Below, one piece after another: positions 9,558 to 18,044 of a DNA stretch of 64,000 nucleotides. A program made the position numbers and the translations under genes. A model generated the notes under the pieces. That model was not told the DNA's origin, searched no databases, and was given only the letters and a program-made list of their open reading frames with translations. Each line of letters begins with the position of its first letter. The stretch's first letter is position 1. Source of the DNA: an uncultured Lachnospiraceae bacterium (GTDB lineage Bacteria; Bacillota; Clostridia; Lachnospirales; Lachnospiraceae); contig CACZFI010000001.1 of assembly GCA_902780405.1 (NCBI GenBank), positions 491,838-555,837 of the forward strand. The letters are read 5' to 3'.

Positions 9558-9586
9558 ATTATATAGCACGAATTTCTCCGTGTCAA
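9558..9586 (-). promoter_or_regulatory. Consensus sigma-A promoter for the thiYZ riboswitch transcript
   Basis: On the minus strand TTGACA, a 17-base spacer and TATAAT: a perfect vegetative promoter about 20 bases before the riboswitch aptamer. Confidence 0.85.
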
Positions 9587-9634
9587 TATCTCTCATGCAT
9601 ATGTTTCAATCGGGCAGCCGACTTGTACATCGTC

Positions 9635-10351
9635 CTAGTCGGATATACCCTCGAGATTCTCCGTTACCTTATGAAAATCCGAGAAATAGGTGATCGCAAC
9701 CACTCTTGCGGTGGTTTCATTCTCGGTAAGAGCGATTGCCTCATTGGTTTCGGTATTGTAGTAGTACCATGTCATGGACTTCCCGCTCAATGCGTCATCT
9801 AAGACGGATGTGGATTTGTTATAGTCAAACTTCATATCCTTCTCCGCATGCGCCATAGCGTCACCGATGGCGACACCATACATACCGTACTTCTTATTGT
9901 TGATATGAAGCCCCACCTGCTTACCGTCAATATAGATCACACCGATATCGCCATTGCCGGACACGGTGACCTTCCCGCGACTGTACTGATGGATCTGATG
10001 CACCATGGCATCGTTGTTCTCCAAGGTAATCCCAAGTTCTTTTTCGATTGCCGTCTCGTCGGACTTCACGATATCCGTTACATCCTTCGGCTTCGAAGTC
10101 AGCTTGTCGTAGATCAGCTTGCCGCCGATGATCAGGATCAGAAGCGGTATCACCAGTTTCAAAATACCGATCACCTTGTCACTTGATGACTCCTTACGCA
10201 TATTGCTTTCTATGCTTAAGTCCGGCTTTGAAAGCACGATGGGATCTGCCTTGATATAATCCGGATTCACCGGAGAATTGTAGGTGCTCTCCGCCTTTTT
10301 ATTATCATTCTCCTGTGATCCCTGACCGGGATCCTTTAATGTCAGTGCCAT
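9635..10351 (-). CDS. Single-pass membrane protein, unknown
   Basis: A 238-residue protein. Residues 1-60 are polar and probably cytoplasmic, one membrane helix spans about 62-83 (VIPLLILIIGG), and the remaining ~150 residues should lie outside the cell as a small globular domain. The AGGAGG before the ATG supports the start. No enzymatic motif or named family is recognised. It lies 59 bases downstream of xerD on the same strand and could share its transcript. Confidence 0.75.
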   Translation of the reverse strand: MALTLKDPGQGSQENDNKKAESTYNSPVNPDYIKADPIVLSKPDLSIESNMRKESSSDKVIGILKLVIPLLILIIGGKLIYDKLTSKPKDVTDIVKSDETAIEKELGITLENNDAMVHQIHQYSRGKVTVSGNGDIGVIYIDGKQVGLHINNKKYGMYGVAIGDAMAHAEKDMKFDYNKSTSVLDDALSGKSMTWYYYNTETNEAIALTENETTARVVAITYFSDFHKVTENLEGISD

Positions 10352-10410
10352 AAAGCCTCCTGTTGCTGTTATCTCAGCTTTTTCAATTACATTATTGGCA
10401 GCAGTCTCTC

Positions 10411-11298
10411 CTACCTCGCCTTCGCACGGGGATGAGCTTTTTCGTACTCTTCCTTGATGCGGCTCTGGCGGCTTCGAAGGTAGATCTGCGTGGTGGAGAT
10501 ATCGGAGTGTCCGAGCATCTCTTGCACCGCCTTTAAGTCTGCTCCGTTAGACACTAAGTGTGATGCGAAGGAATGACGGATCATATGCGGTGTAATATCT
10601 TTATCGATACCGGCCTTTTTCGCATAACTCTTAATCAGCTTCCAGAATCCCTGGCGGGACATGGGCTGGCCCTTCATATTCACAAAGAGGTACTCAGAAT
10701 CACCACAGATGCCGGCACGTACCGTGTTGATATACACGGAGAGCGCATTCTTCGCTGCGTTCTCGATAGGGATCACTCTCTCCTTGTTCGTATCACGGCA
10801 CAGGATATAGCCAAGCGGTAAATTTACATCTGACAGTTTCAGAGAGATCAACTCAGACACGCGCATACCTGTTGCATAAAGAAGTTCGAGCATCGCCTTG
10901 TCACGTACTTCTTTGGGCGTGCTTCTCTGCGGCTGCTCTAAAAGAAGATTCACCTCGGCTACGGAAAGCGTATCCGGAACCTTCTTCTCAAGCTTGGGCG
11001 GCTTTAATTGATCCGTATAATCGTCCGCCACGACGCCCTGACGAAACAGATACATAAAAAAAGACTTCATACTGGAGATGTTTCTCGAGATGGTTGCCTG
11101 AGACAGACCCTGCTGTTCCAAGTCCATCACATAGGCAGACAGGTCTGTGGCATTTACATCCGAAAAGGACTTACCCTGGTCAATCCCCAAAAAAGTCGTA
11201 AGCTTATTCAGATCTCTGATATAGGATGCAACCGTATTCTGACTTGCGCGTTTTACCGTATTCAAATAGGTTACATAATCTTGAATATATGCGTTCAT
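10411..11298 (-). CDS. xerD: Tyrosine recombinase, XerC/XerD type
   Basis: A site-specific recombinase of 295 residues, the family's usual size. The N-terminal SAM-like DNA-binding domain covers about 1-85. The catalytic domain has the first arginine in ATGMRVSEL, and HMIRHSFASH, LGHSD and the nucleophilic tyrosine in TQIYL. Its likely role is resolving chromosome dimers at dif. No phage or integron context is present, so a housekeeping role is preferred over a mobile-element integrase. Whether it is XerC or XerD cannot be settled by eye. Confidence 0.9.
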   Translation of the reverse strand: MNAYIQDYVTYLNTVKRASQNTVASYIRDLNKLTTFLGIDQGKSFSDVNATDLSAYVMDLEQQGLSQATISRNISSMKSFFMYLFRQGVVADDYTDQLKPPKLEKKVPDTLSVAEVNLLLEQPQRSTPKEVRDKAMLELLYATGMRVSELISLKLSDVNLPLGYILCRDTNKERVIPIENAAKNALSVYINTVRAGICGDSEYLFVNMKGQPMSRQGFWKLIKSYAKKAGIDKDITPHMIRHSFASHLVSNGADLKAVQEMLGHSDISTTQIYLRSRQSRIKEEYEKAHPRAKAR

Positions 11299-11496
11299 GC
11301 AAGAACCCCTTGTTACCGTTCTTCACAGTTTTTCAACCATTTAGTAACATTATAATAACTAATTTACATAAAATCAAATAGATTTTTTCAAATTTTCTTA
11401 ACAAAATTGTAAATCTTTCGTAATACTACAATATAGAGATTTGCAATATAAATCCATTCAAGATATAGCGGAAAAGACTTTGAAATTTTTTTACAA

Positions 11497-11534
11497 AAAA
11501 AAGGTCGCCATAAATGATTATGGCAACCTTTTGC
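11497..11534 (-). terminator. Rho-independent terminator after the NUDIX gene
   Basis: On the minus strand the arms AGGTTGCCATAA and TTATGGCGACCT (one G-T style mismatch) are followed by eight T residues. It begins 16 bases past the stop codon. Confidence 0.85.
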
Positions 11535-11549
11535 GTGATTTTATGTCAT

Positions 11550-12104
11550 TTAAAGTTTCCCGGCCGACTTCATATACAGATATGCGTATATGGAGAGAAC
11601 CGTCTTACTGTCCACGATCTCTCCCTGCTCGATCAGGGAAAGCGCTTCGGTAATCGGAAGTTTTACACATTCCATGAACTCATTCGGATCCAACTTCTGC
11701 GTTCCCTTCGATAGGTTCAGTCCGATAAAGATATCCGTCTGCTCATCATAGGTCCCGATGGATGAGACTATATTGGAGAGATGAATCAACTTCCCGGGGA
11801 TCATACCCGTTTCCTCTTCCACTTCTCGCATCGCGCAGTCCCTGCCGGACTCGTCGCTTCTGCTATATGCACCTGCCGGGATCTCCAAAGTCACCCTGTC
11901 GATGGAGTTTCGATACAGTCTGACCAGATAAACACAGTCGTCCTCATCAACCATAAGAATCCCGGCACCGCCGCCGGTCTTGTGATGAAGATAGTCGTAA
12001 CATACCTCTCTGCCGTCGGGGGTTTCAAGATAGTCCTTGTACGCTTCCACAAGTGTAGACTCGTATGCTTTCTCCATGCGCTTTCGTTTAAACTTTAAGT
12101 CCAT
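11550..12104 (-). CDS. NUDIX hydrolase, ADP-ribose pyrophosphatase type
   Basis: A 184-residue enzyme expected to cleave ADP-ribose or a related nucleotide sugar to AMP and a sugar phosphate. The NUDIX box is visible around GAYSRSDE...REVEEETGM. The core REVEEETG is perfect, but the spacing from the leading glycine to the first glutamate is one residue longer than consensus. The ATG at 12104 follows TTAGGAG; the frame extends 12 codons further, but that part is the preceding terminator. It lies downstream of rny on the same strand behind a terminator. Confidence 0.87.
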   Translation of the reverse strand: MDLKFKRKRMEKAYESTLVEAYKDYLETPDGREVCYDYLHHKTGGGAGILMVDEDDCVYLVRLYRNSIDRVTLEIPAGAYSRSDESGRDCAMREVEEETGMIPGKLIHLSNIVSSIGTYDEQTDIFIGLNLSKGTQKLDPNEFMECVKLPITEALSLIEQGEIVDSKTVLSIYAYLYMKSAGKL

Positions 12105-12118
12105 CTGATTTACTCCTA

Positions 12119-12147
12119 AAAAAGGTGTGGGTTTCCCCACACCTTTC
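12119..12147 (-). terminator. Rho-independent terminator after rny
   Basis: Minus-strand arms AAAGGTGTGGG and CCCACACCTTT flank a short loop and are followed by a T-run. The stem also precedes the NUDIX ribosome-binding site. Confidence 0.85.
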
Positions 12148-12149
12148 GC

Positions 12150-13712
12150 TTATTTTGCATAGTCGGTAACGCGTGATTCTCTGACAACGCTGACTTTGAT
12201 CTGTCCGGGGTATTCCAGTTCAGCTTCGATCTGCTTTGAAATATCTCTGGCCAAAAGTACCATGTCTGAGTCGCTTACCTGCTCCGGAACTACCATAACC
12301 CGGATCTCTCTACCTGCCTGAATAGCAAAGGTCTTGTCTACACCCTTGAAACTGTTGGCAATATCTTCCAGTGATTTCAGTCGTGTGGTGTATGTCTCTA
12401 AGGTCTCTCGTCTTGCACCGGGTCTCGCTGCGGAAATGGTATCTGCAGCCTGAACGATACAAGCTATCAAACTCTGAGGCTCAACATCTCCGTGATGTGA
12501 CTCAACCGCATTGATAACGATTGCTGACTCCTTGTACTTTCTGCACAAGTCCACACCGATGGATACGTGAGATCCCTCCATCTCATGATCAAGTGATTTG
12601 CCGATGTCATGCAGAAGTCCTGCACGCTTGGCTAAACGAACATCTAATCCCAACTCGCCGGCAAGCAAACCGGATAAGAGCGAGACTTCAATTGAATGCT
12701 TTAAGCAATTCTGGCCGTAGCTTGTTCTGTACTTCATCTTACCGAGAAGTCGTACAAGCTCGGGATGGATCCCGTGTACACCTACCTCAAGGATCGCGGC
12801 CTCTCCCTCTTCACGGATGATCTTCTCAACTTCCTTCTGCGCTTTCTCGACCATCTCTTCGATTCTGGCGGGATGGATACGTCCGTCCAGGATCAGCTTC
12901 TCCAGCGCAATCCTTGCCACCTCACGGCGGATCGGATCGAAGCTCGACAGGATCACAGCTTCAGGTGTATCATCGATGATTAAGTCAACACCTGTCATGG
13001 TCTCCAAAGCACGAATGTTTCGTCCTTCACGACCGATGATCCTTCCTTTCATTTCATCGTTCGGCAACTGAACAAGTGAGATCGTAGTTTCTGAAACCTG
13101 ATCTGCCGCACACTTTTGGATGGCGGTTACCACATATTCCTTCGCCTTTTTGTCTGCTTCTTCTTTTGCTCTCGTTTCTAATTCTTTGATCATGACTGCT
13201 GTTTCGTGTTTGACTTCGTCTTCAACAGTCCTTAGTAAGTATTCCTTTGCCTGTTCAGAGGTGAGACCGGAAAGTCTTTCCAGTTCCTGCGTCCTTTTCG
13301 CTTCAAGGTCCGAAACCTCACGCTTCAGCTTCTCGAGCTCTTGCTCTTTGCGGCTTAAGTTGGCTTCTTTTTTCTCGACAGCTTCCGTCTTCTTGTCCAG
13401 ATTCTCTTCCCTGGATAAGAGTCGCTTCTCCATACGCTGAACTTCACTACGACGATCCTTGACTTCTTTTTCCATGTCATTCTTCGTCTTCAGCGCATCT
13501 TCTTTCGCTTCGAGGAGGACCTCACGCTTCTTGGCTTCTGCATTCTTTAATGCTTCATCTATAATTTCTCTTGCTTTATCCTCTGCCTTGCCGATCTTGG
13601 CTTCTGCTACGTTCTTACGGTAAGCAACTGCTGCGAACCATGTAGCAAAAACGGCAACCACGAGGATGACGGCAAAGATCACAATAGACTGAATCTCCAA
13701 TGCCAGTAACAT
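12150..13712 (-). CDS. rny: Ribonuclease Y
   Basis: This membrane-anchored endoribonuclease starts mRNA decay in many Firmicutes. The 520-residue protein has all parts in order: N-terminal membrane helix (about 6-26), a long charged coiled coil (about 30-200), a KH RNA-binding domain with [15 protein letters not shown], and an HD domain with the metal-binding HDIGK. Length matches the family. GGAGGTG lies ten bases before the ATG. It follows recX, and its own promoter overlaps the recX 3' end. Confidence 0.97.
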   Translation of the reverse strand: MLLALEIQSIVIFAVILVVAVFATWFAAVAYRKNVAEAKIGKAEDKAREIIDEALKNAEAKKREVLLEAKEDALKTKNDMEKEVKDRRSEVQRMEKRLLSREENLDKKTEAVEKKEANLSRKEQELEKLKREVSDLEAKRTQELERLSGLTSEQAKEYLLRTVEDEVKHETAVMIKELETRAKEEADKKAKEYVVTAIQKCAADQVSETTISLVQLPNDEMKGRIIGREGRNIRALETMTGVDLIIDDTPEAVILSSFDPIRREVARIALEKLILDGRIHPARIEEMVEKAQKEVEKIIREEGEAAILEVGVHGIHPELVRLLGKMKYRTSYGQNCLKHSIEVSLLSGLLAGELGLDVRLAKRAGLLHDIGKSLDHEMEGSHVSIGVDLCRKYKESAIVINAVESHHGDVEPQSLIACIVQAADTISAARPGARRETLETYTTRLKSLEDIANSFKGVDKTFAIQAGREIRVMVVPEQVSDSDMVLLARDISKQIEAELEYPGQIKVSVVRESRVTDYAK

Positions 13713-13766
13713 CGCCCAGGAGCACCTCCTTATTTAGTTTCGTATTTAAAGAAATACAACGTATAA

Positions 13767-13795
13767 ATTTTATACTTATTCGTGAATTATGTCAA
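13767..13795 (-). promoter_or_regulatory. Promoter for rny
   Basis: Minus strand: TTGACA, 17-base spacer, TAAAAT. The -35 box lies inside the last codons of recX, so rny can be transcribed apart from recA-recX. Confidence 0.65.
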
Positions 13796-14258
13796 GTGAT
13801 TTCTTCTCGTAGGCAGACATGCCCTGACGAATACTGTCATAAGAAAACCCGCGTCTCATAAGGAATCCGAAGGCTTTTCGTCTAACGGAATCGTCAGAAA
13901 GATCCTGTCCTCGATACCGTCTGCTCAAGAGTTCGAAACACGCCTCCGACTCATCGCGGGATAGATCATCGATCGCAGATCCGGACACCTCATCCGATAC
14001 ACCCTTCCTGGATAACTCCATACGGATCAGACGGTCTCCCTTCTGCATCATACGGTTACGGGCATAAACTGCCGCAAAGCGGCAGTCGTTGATATACCCA
14101 TACTCTATACACTTCGCAAGGGCAGTCCCGATCTCATCTTCATCGTAGCCCTTATCGCGAAGCTTATCGGAAAGTTCCTTCTCTGTGCGATCCTTAAAGC
14201 CAAGCAGATAAAGTGCTGTGTCAAAAGCACTTGCCTCCGGCTTCATCTTCTCTTTCAT
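13776..14258 (-). CDS. recX: Regulatory protein RecX
   Basis: RecX binds RecA filaments and limits recombinase activity. This 160-residue protein has the tandem three-helix repeats of the family, for example LLGFKDRTEKELSDKL and the closing GFLMRRGFSYDSIR. It starts six bases after the recA stop. A GAGGA inside the recA 3' end can serve as its ribosome-binding site. That close spacing indicates co-transcription with its target, the common arrangement. Confidence 0.93.
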   Translation of the reverse strand: MKEKMKPEASAFDTALYLLGFKDRTEKELSDKLRDKGYDEDEIGTALAKCIEYGYINDCRFAAVYARNRMMQKGDRLIRMELSRKGVSDEVSGSAIDDLSRDESEACFELLSRRYRGQDLSDDSVRRKAFGFLMRRGFSYDSIRQGMSAYEKKSLDIIHE

Positions 14259-14263
14259 AGAGA

Positions 14264-15301
14264 TTAGTCCTCTTCTTCCGCTGCAGACTCAGCAACCTCA
14301 GCATCAGCGCCGATACCGCACTTTGCGCGCACCTGTGCCTCTACGTCCGCCATAAAATCGGGATGCTCGGAGAGATAGATCTTGGTGTTCTCGCGTCCCT
14401 GACCGATCTTGTCTCCGTTGTAGGAAAACCAGGCGCCGGCCTTCTGAATGATGTCATGTGCGACAGCAAGGTCTAAGATATCACCCTCTCTGGAGATACC
14501 CTTACCGAACATGATATCAAACTCTGCCTCCTTGAAAGGAGGAGCCACCTTATTCTTAACGACCTTCACACGGGTACGGTTACCTACTACCTCACCGGAC
14601 ACCTTCAAGGTCTCGATCCTTCTTACATCAAGTCGTACGGATGCATAGAACTTCAAAGCACGACCACCTGTCGTTGTCTCGGGATTACCGAACATCACAC
14701 CGACCTTCTCACGAAGCTGGTTGATAAAGATCACGACACAGTTCGACTTGCTGATGATACCTGTCAGCTTACGGAGTGCCTGTGACATCAGTCTCGCATG
14801 AAGACCTACATGAGAGTCTCCCATCTCGCCATCGATCTCCGCCTTCGGAACCAATGCCGCAACGGAATCCACGATGATCACATCAACTGCGCCGGAGCGC
14901 ACCATCGTCTCGGTGATCTCTAAAGCCTGCTCGCCGTTATCCGGCTGGGAGATGTATAAGTTATCGATGTCTACACCGATGTGCTCCGCGTATACGGGAT
15001 CCAAAGCATGCTCGGCATCGATGAATCCGGCGATACCACCCTGCTTCTGTACTTCTGCTACCACATGAAGTGCAACCGTGGTCTTACCGGATGACTCCGG
15101 TCCGTAGATCTCGATCACACGTCCTCTCGGCATACCGCCAAGTCCGAGTGCCAGATCCAGTGAGAGGGATCCGGTCGGAACCACTTCGATATTCATATTC
15201 GCAGAACGGTCACCGAGCTTCATCACGGAACCCTTACCGTACTGCTTCTCAATCTGCGCAAGCGCAGCGTCAAGTGCCTTTAATTTCTCTTCATTCGCCA
15301 T
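14264..15301 (-). CDS. recA: Recombinase RecA
   Basis: The central strand-exchange ATPase of homologous recombination and trigger of LexA cleavage. Walker A reads GPESSGKTT, with the [25 protein letters not shown]-binding loop region visible in the middle. Length is 345 residues. The ATG at 15301, eight codons into the open frame, is chosen because AGGAGG lies nine bases before it and the protein then begins MANEEK, as in relatives. A LexA-like box and a strong promoter lie upstream. Confidence 0.98.
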   Translation of the reverse strand: MANEEKLKALDAALAQIEKQYGKGSVMKLGDRSANMNIEVVPTGSLSLDLALGLGGMPRGRVIEIYGPESSGKTTVALHVVAEVQKQGGIAGFIDAEHALDPVYAEHIGVDIDNLYISQPDNGEQALEITETMVRSGAVDVIIVDSVAALVPKAEIDGEMGDSHVGLHARLMSQALRKLTGIISKSNCVVIFINQLREKVGVMFGNPETTTGGRALKFYASVRLDVRRIETLKVSGEVVGNRTRVKVVKNKVAPPFKEAEFDIMFGKGISREGDILDLAVAHDIIQKAGAWFSYNGDKIGQGRENTKIYLSEHPDFMADVEAQVRAKCGIGADAEVAESAAEEED

Positions 15302-15342
15302 GTGTAATGTCCTCCTACAAAACATATGTTTGCCATATGGAT

Positions 15343-15371
15343 ACTATAAACTATCCGGAATTGTTTGTCAA
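15343..15371 (-). promoter_or_regulatory. recA promoter
   Basis: Minus strand: TTGACA at the complement of 15366-15371, 17-base spacer, TATAGT at the complement of 15343-15348. Confidence 0.85.
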
Positions 15372-15380
15372 TAGAAAAAT

Positions 15381-15394
15381 CGAATTTATGTTCG
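15381..15394. promoter_or_regulatory. LexA (SOS) box upstream of recA
   Basis: CGAATTTATGTTCG is a near-palindrome matching the Gram-positive SOS box CGAACNNNNGTTCG at all but one defined position. It sits ten bases upstream of the recA -35. A second, weaker AAACATATGTTT palindrome at 15320-15331 lies between promoter and gene. Confidence 0.75.
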
Positions 15395-15483
15395 ATTTTA
15401 TGACATTGAAACCCGAACGGGATGAACATCCTTATTTTACACGCAATATTCTCGCATGTAAAGTGCATTTAACCACAAATAAA

Positions 15484-15508
15484 GGCTCCGTGCATGTAAA
15501 CACGGAGT
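15484..15508 (-). terminator. Terminator of the DUF3791/DUF3990 cassette
   Basis: Minus-strand arms GACTCCGTG and CACGGAGCC (one wobble) flank a loop and are followed by TTTATTTG. It begins 11 bases past the last gene's stop. Confidence 0.65.
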
Positions 15509-15518
15509 CAAATCAATC

Positions 15519-15752
15519 TCACTTTTGCCCTGTGAAGAGTTCCGGCTCAGTTTCCTCGAGAACATCAACCAATACCTTATAATCCAGATACTGAACACCG
15601 TTTCGTCCCTCATGAATCTTACCGGAGAGTTGACTGTTATAGTATATTTCCATCGCCGATTGATAATCGATGCATCGCTTTTCAGACAGATACTCGATGA
15701 TCCGCTCTTCGAGCCGTTCCTGATATAGATCTTCCAATACTGCTTCTTCCAT
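15519..15752 (-). CDS. Small acidic protein, third gene of toxin-antitoxin-like cassette
   Basis: A 77-residue acidic protein (EEAVLEDLYQERLEE at the N-terminus), predicted helical with a short beta-rich tail. I do not recognise a named family with certainty. It starts three bases after the DUF3990 gene and precedes the terminator, so it belongs to the cassette. Size, charge and position would suit an antitoxin or an accessory subunit. That is inference from context only. Confidence 0.75.
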   Translation of the reverse strand: MEEAVLEDLYQERLEERIIEYLSEKRCIDYQSAMEIYYNSQLSGKIHEGRNGVQYLDYKVLVDVLEETEPELFTGQK

Positions 15753-15755
15753 AAA

Positions 15756-16235
15756 TCACACCTCGTCTGATGCCTGAAAACTGAGCAACGCATCGATTGC
15801 CTTTTGCGAGATAAACGCAATCTGGTCATAATTCGGATATGCTTTAATCTCGGTCAGTGCTCTTTCCTTATCCCAGATTCCCGCACGATACAGATCTACA
15901 ACCCGAAACACCTTGTCATTGGCAACCTTTCCGATGATGATGTCATACTCCGTGTACGCAGTTTCGCCGTCCCTGCATTTGCATACAAAGTCAATCCACT
16001 CCATCAAATCATCTGTGAAGGTTTTAACCTTGAATCCTGCATAATCCTCTGCAAATTCATATGAGTTGATGTACGCAGTTTCTATATGAAGCAAATCAGC
16101 CTTTCTTTTTGCCCATCGCTCGGCCTGTTCACGATTGGTGGTCACATAGAACCCTTTACCGAAATCAAGCGGTCGATATGAATGATCTGTATCCGGATGT
16201 TCTACCACATCCGTGGAACCATGATAGACAATCAT
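15756..16235 (-). CDS. DUF3990 protein, ADP-ribosyltransferase-like fold, putative toxin
   Basis: A 159-residue protein beginning MIVYHGSTD, followed by DFGKGFYVTT and, near the end, DQIAFISQKA. This is the pattern I know from DUF3990. The three segments resemble the H-Y-[E/D/Q] triad of PARP-like ADP-ribosyltransferases: H in YHGS, Y in GFY, Q in IAFISQ. It overlaps the DUF3791 gene by four bases (ATGA) and is followed three bases later by the 77-residue protein. A toxin role acting by ADP-ribosylation is a hypothesis; the target is unknown. Confidence 0.85.
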   Translation of the reverse strand: MIVYHGSTDVVEHPDTDHSYRPLDFGKGFYVTTNREQAERWAKRKADLLHIETAYINSYEFAEDYAGFKVKTFTDDLMEWIDFVCKCRDGETAYTEYDIIIGKVANDKVFRVVDLYRAGIWDKERALTEIKAYPNYDQIAFISQKAIDALLSFQASDEV

Positions 16236-16447
16236 ACAGCCTCCTTATTCGCTCCGATAAACTCTTCGATATCAGAAACAACAAATCCGGTTCCCTGCGT
16301 ATGAAGTATATCATAATGAGGAATCAGATACCCGGAAATGCATCCGTAACGCATAAGTCGTTTATAAACAGCCGAAGGAGACTGTCCCCATTTTCTGGCA
16401 CAGGCATGTATCATATAAACAACAAATTCCAATATGTCTTTGTTCAT
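16232..16447 (-). CDS. DUF3791 protein, putative antitoxin partner
   Basis: A 71-residue protein whose features FVVYMIHACA, KWGQSPSAVYKRL, GCISGYLIPHYD and LHTQG match DUF3791, a family usually encoded next to DUF3990. GGAGG is placed well before the ATG. It is first in the three-gene cassette and overlaps the next start by four bases, which favours coupled, stoichiometric translation as in toxin-antitoxin modules. Its helical N-terminus could bind DNA or the partner protein; no experiment is implied by the sequence. Confidence 0.85.
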   Translation of the reverse strand: MNKDILEFVVYMIHACARKWGQSPSAVYKRLMRYGCISGYLIPHYDILHTQGTGFVVSDIEEFIGANKEAV

Positions 16448-16477
16448 ACGTTACGACCTCCTTCGTTTTTCATTTAT

Positions 16478-16506
16478 ATTCTATCATGAAAGCTCATTCA
16501 TCTCAA
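16478..16506 (-). promoter_or_regulatory. Promoter of the DUF3791/DUF3990 cassette
   Basis: Minus strand: TTGAGA, 17-base spacer, TAGAAT, about 30 bases before the first gene. Confidence 0.65.
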
Positions 16507-16540
16507 GGGACCTCTGAATTAGTGTGTTAAACTTATCGAA

Positions 16541-16669
16541 TTATTGTTGCGGAATAGTAAGCCAATTATTATTGTTTAGCTTTTTATAAAAGTCTTCGTC
16601 ATATGGAGCTATACTATATTGCTCGTCCGATGAATCTTTGTATTCTGCATAATCGATACGGTACCACAT
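16541..16669 (-). pseudogene. Possible 3' remnant of a degraded gene
   Basis: On the minus strand a 42-codon frame with very protein-like composition reads MWYRIDYAEYKDSSDEQYSI and ends NNNNWLTIPQQ then TAA. No ribosome-binding site precedes its ATG. The frame stays open a short way upstream, into hydrophobic residues. The region between the cassette promoter (16506) and tmcAL (16738) has no other gene. It looks like the end of a decayed gene, possibly an immunity or toxin-associated protein. I cannot name the family. Confidence 0.4.
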
Positions 16670-16701
16670 GCGGAACAGCAACAAAACATGCACAACCACA
16701 G

Positions 16702-16730
16702 TTGCGCGATGGCAGGGGATGTTCTATAAT
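16702..16730 (+). promoter_or_regulatory. Promoter of tmcAL, implying a leaderless mRNA
   Basis: TTGCGC at 16702-16707, 17-base spacer, TATAAT at 16725-16730. The ATG of tmcAL is at 16738, where transcription would be expected to begin. No ribosome-binding site is present between. Confidence 0.5.
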
Positions 16731-16737
16731 CGAAAAT

Positions 16738-17982
16738 ATGAAGACGATTGCAATCATAGCTGAATATAATCCGTATACGAAGGGGCATGCGCATCTGCTT
16801 GCCGAGGCGAAGAAGGTGACCGGGGCGGATCGCGTCATCGCGGTGATGAGCGGAAATTTCCTGCAGCGCGGAGTGCCTGCGATGTGGGACAAGTTTTCTC
16901 GCGCGAAGATGGCTGCGCAGGCCGGCATCGACATGGTGTTTGAGTTGCCCGTGCCCTACGCGACCGGAAGTGCAAGGGACTTTGCCGAAGGTGCGGTTGC
17001 ACTCCTTGATTCTCTCGGATGCGTTGACTCTCTCTGCTTTGGCGCAGAGGATCCGAACACAGAACTGCTCGAAAGACTTGCCGATACCGCGGCAAATGAA
17101 CCGGCAGACTACAGTGCGCTCCTTAAGACCAAGCTTACATCCGGTCTTTCCTACCCCGCAGCCCAGGCTGAAGCACTTGCCGAGTACTTATCGGACAAGA
17201 ACATCACTGACATCCTTTCAAAGCCGAACAACACTCTGGCGCTTGCCTATATCACTGCAATCAAAAAAAGAGGCTCACACCTCACACCCGTTCCCATTCA
17301 AAGAATAGGTGATTATCACGATGAAACTGCAGGCGATACATACGCCTCCGCGACAGCCATCCGAACCATGATCACCGAAGCGAAGAACGTAACAGACGAA
17401 ATTGCAGGGTATCTTCCCGCAGAAACAATCGACACGCTCTCCCGCCGTCTTCCAAAGAAGACCTTGTTCGACGCGTCGCTTCCCGGCGAAGATCTCTCCT
17501 ATTTGATCTTCACCGCAAAATGCTACCGCGGCATCCACGGACTTTCCTACGCCATGGCAGACCGGCTCGACAAGACGGACGCACCGATGTCTTACAGAGA
17601 ATACGTGGACGTACTTCACTCAAAAGATACAACCGAAGCAACCGCAAGACGCGCCCTGCTTCACCTGATGCTTGGATATACCGACGAGGATCGAGAACTC
17701 TTCCGCGCAAGGAAAGATGCACTCTTTGCATCCCTGCTTGCCATGCGAAACGAAGCATCGGATCTGATGCGGGAGATCAAAGAGCGTTCGACAATCCCCA
17801 TCATCGACCGACGGGCACATGACACCAAGCAGCTGACCGAGCTTCCCTACGAACTTCGTCCCGCAGCCGAACGCGCCTGGGAACTTACCATACGTGCGAC
17901 AGACCTCTACCGTTCCATCTTGTTCCGCCGCACAAAGACGCTCCTTGCCTCCGAATACATGACCAAGATCCCGCACATATAG
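16738..17982 (+). CDS. tmcAL: tRNA(Met) cytidine acetate ligase (TmcAL/YlbM)
   Basis: This nucleotidyltransferase-fold enzyme uses acetate and ATP to make N4-acetylcytidine at the wobble base of elongator tRNA-Met. The N-terminus IIAEYNPYTKGH carries the HXGH-like nucleotide-binding motif, followed by VMSGNFLQRG and the FELPVPYATGSA segment typical of the family. From the ATG at 16738 it has 414 residues, the usual size. The frame is open 45 codons upstream, but that part is not family-like. Neighbours rsmD and coaD on the other strand are frequent companions in Firmicutes. Confidence 0.93.
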   Translation: MKTIAIIAEYNPYTKGHAHLLAEAKKVTGADRVIAVMSGNFLQRGVPAMWDKFSRAKMAAQAGIDMVFELPVPYATGSARDFAEGAVALLDSLGCVDSLCFGAEDPNTELLERLADTAANEPADYSALLKTKLTSGLSYPAAQAEALAEYLSDKNITDILSKPNNTLALAYITAIKKRGSHLTPVPIQRIGDYHDETAGDTYASATAIRTMITEAKNVTDEIAGYLPAETIDTLSRRLPKKTLFDASLPGEDLSYLIFTAKCYRGIHGLSYAMADRLDKTDAPMSYREYVDVLHSKDTTEATARRALLHLMLGYTDEDRELFRARKDALFASLLAMRNEASDLMREIKERSTIPIIDRRAHDTKQLTELPYELRPAAERAWELTIRATDLYRSILFRRTKTLLASEYMTKIPHI

Positions 17983-18002
17983 AAAGCCAAACACAACAAA
18001 AA

Positions 18003-18029
18003 AAGATCCGAGCCAAAAGCTCGGATCTT
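18003..18029 (-). terminator. Strong terminator between tmcAL and the coiled-coil gene
   Basis: Arms AAGATCCGAGC and GCTCGGATCTT are exact complements with a five-base loop. The T-run is on the minus strand, serving the gene at 18045-18842. It may also stop tmcAL transcripts. Confidence 0.9.
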
Positions 18030-18044
18030 CTTATATCACACATT

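Noticed and set aside
10411..11298. Integrase of a mobile element
   Set aside because: No att-like repeats, cargo or phage genes nearby; size and motifs fit a housekeeping Xer recombinase.
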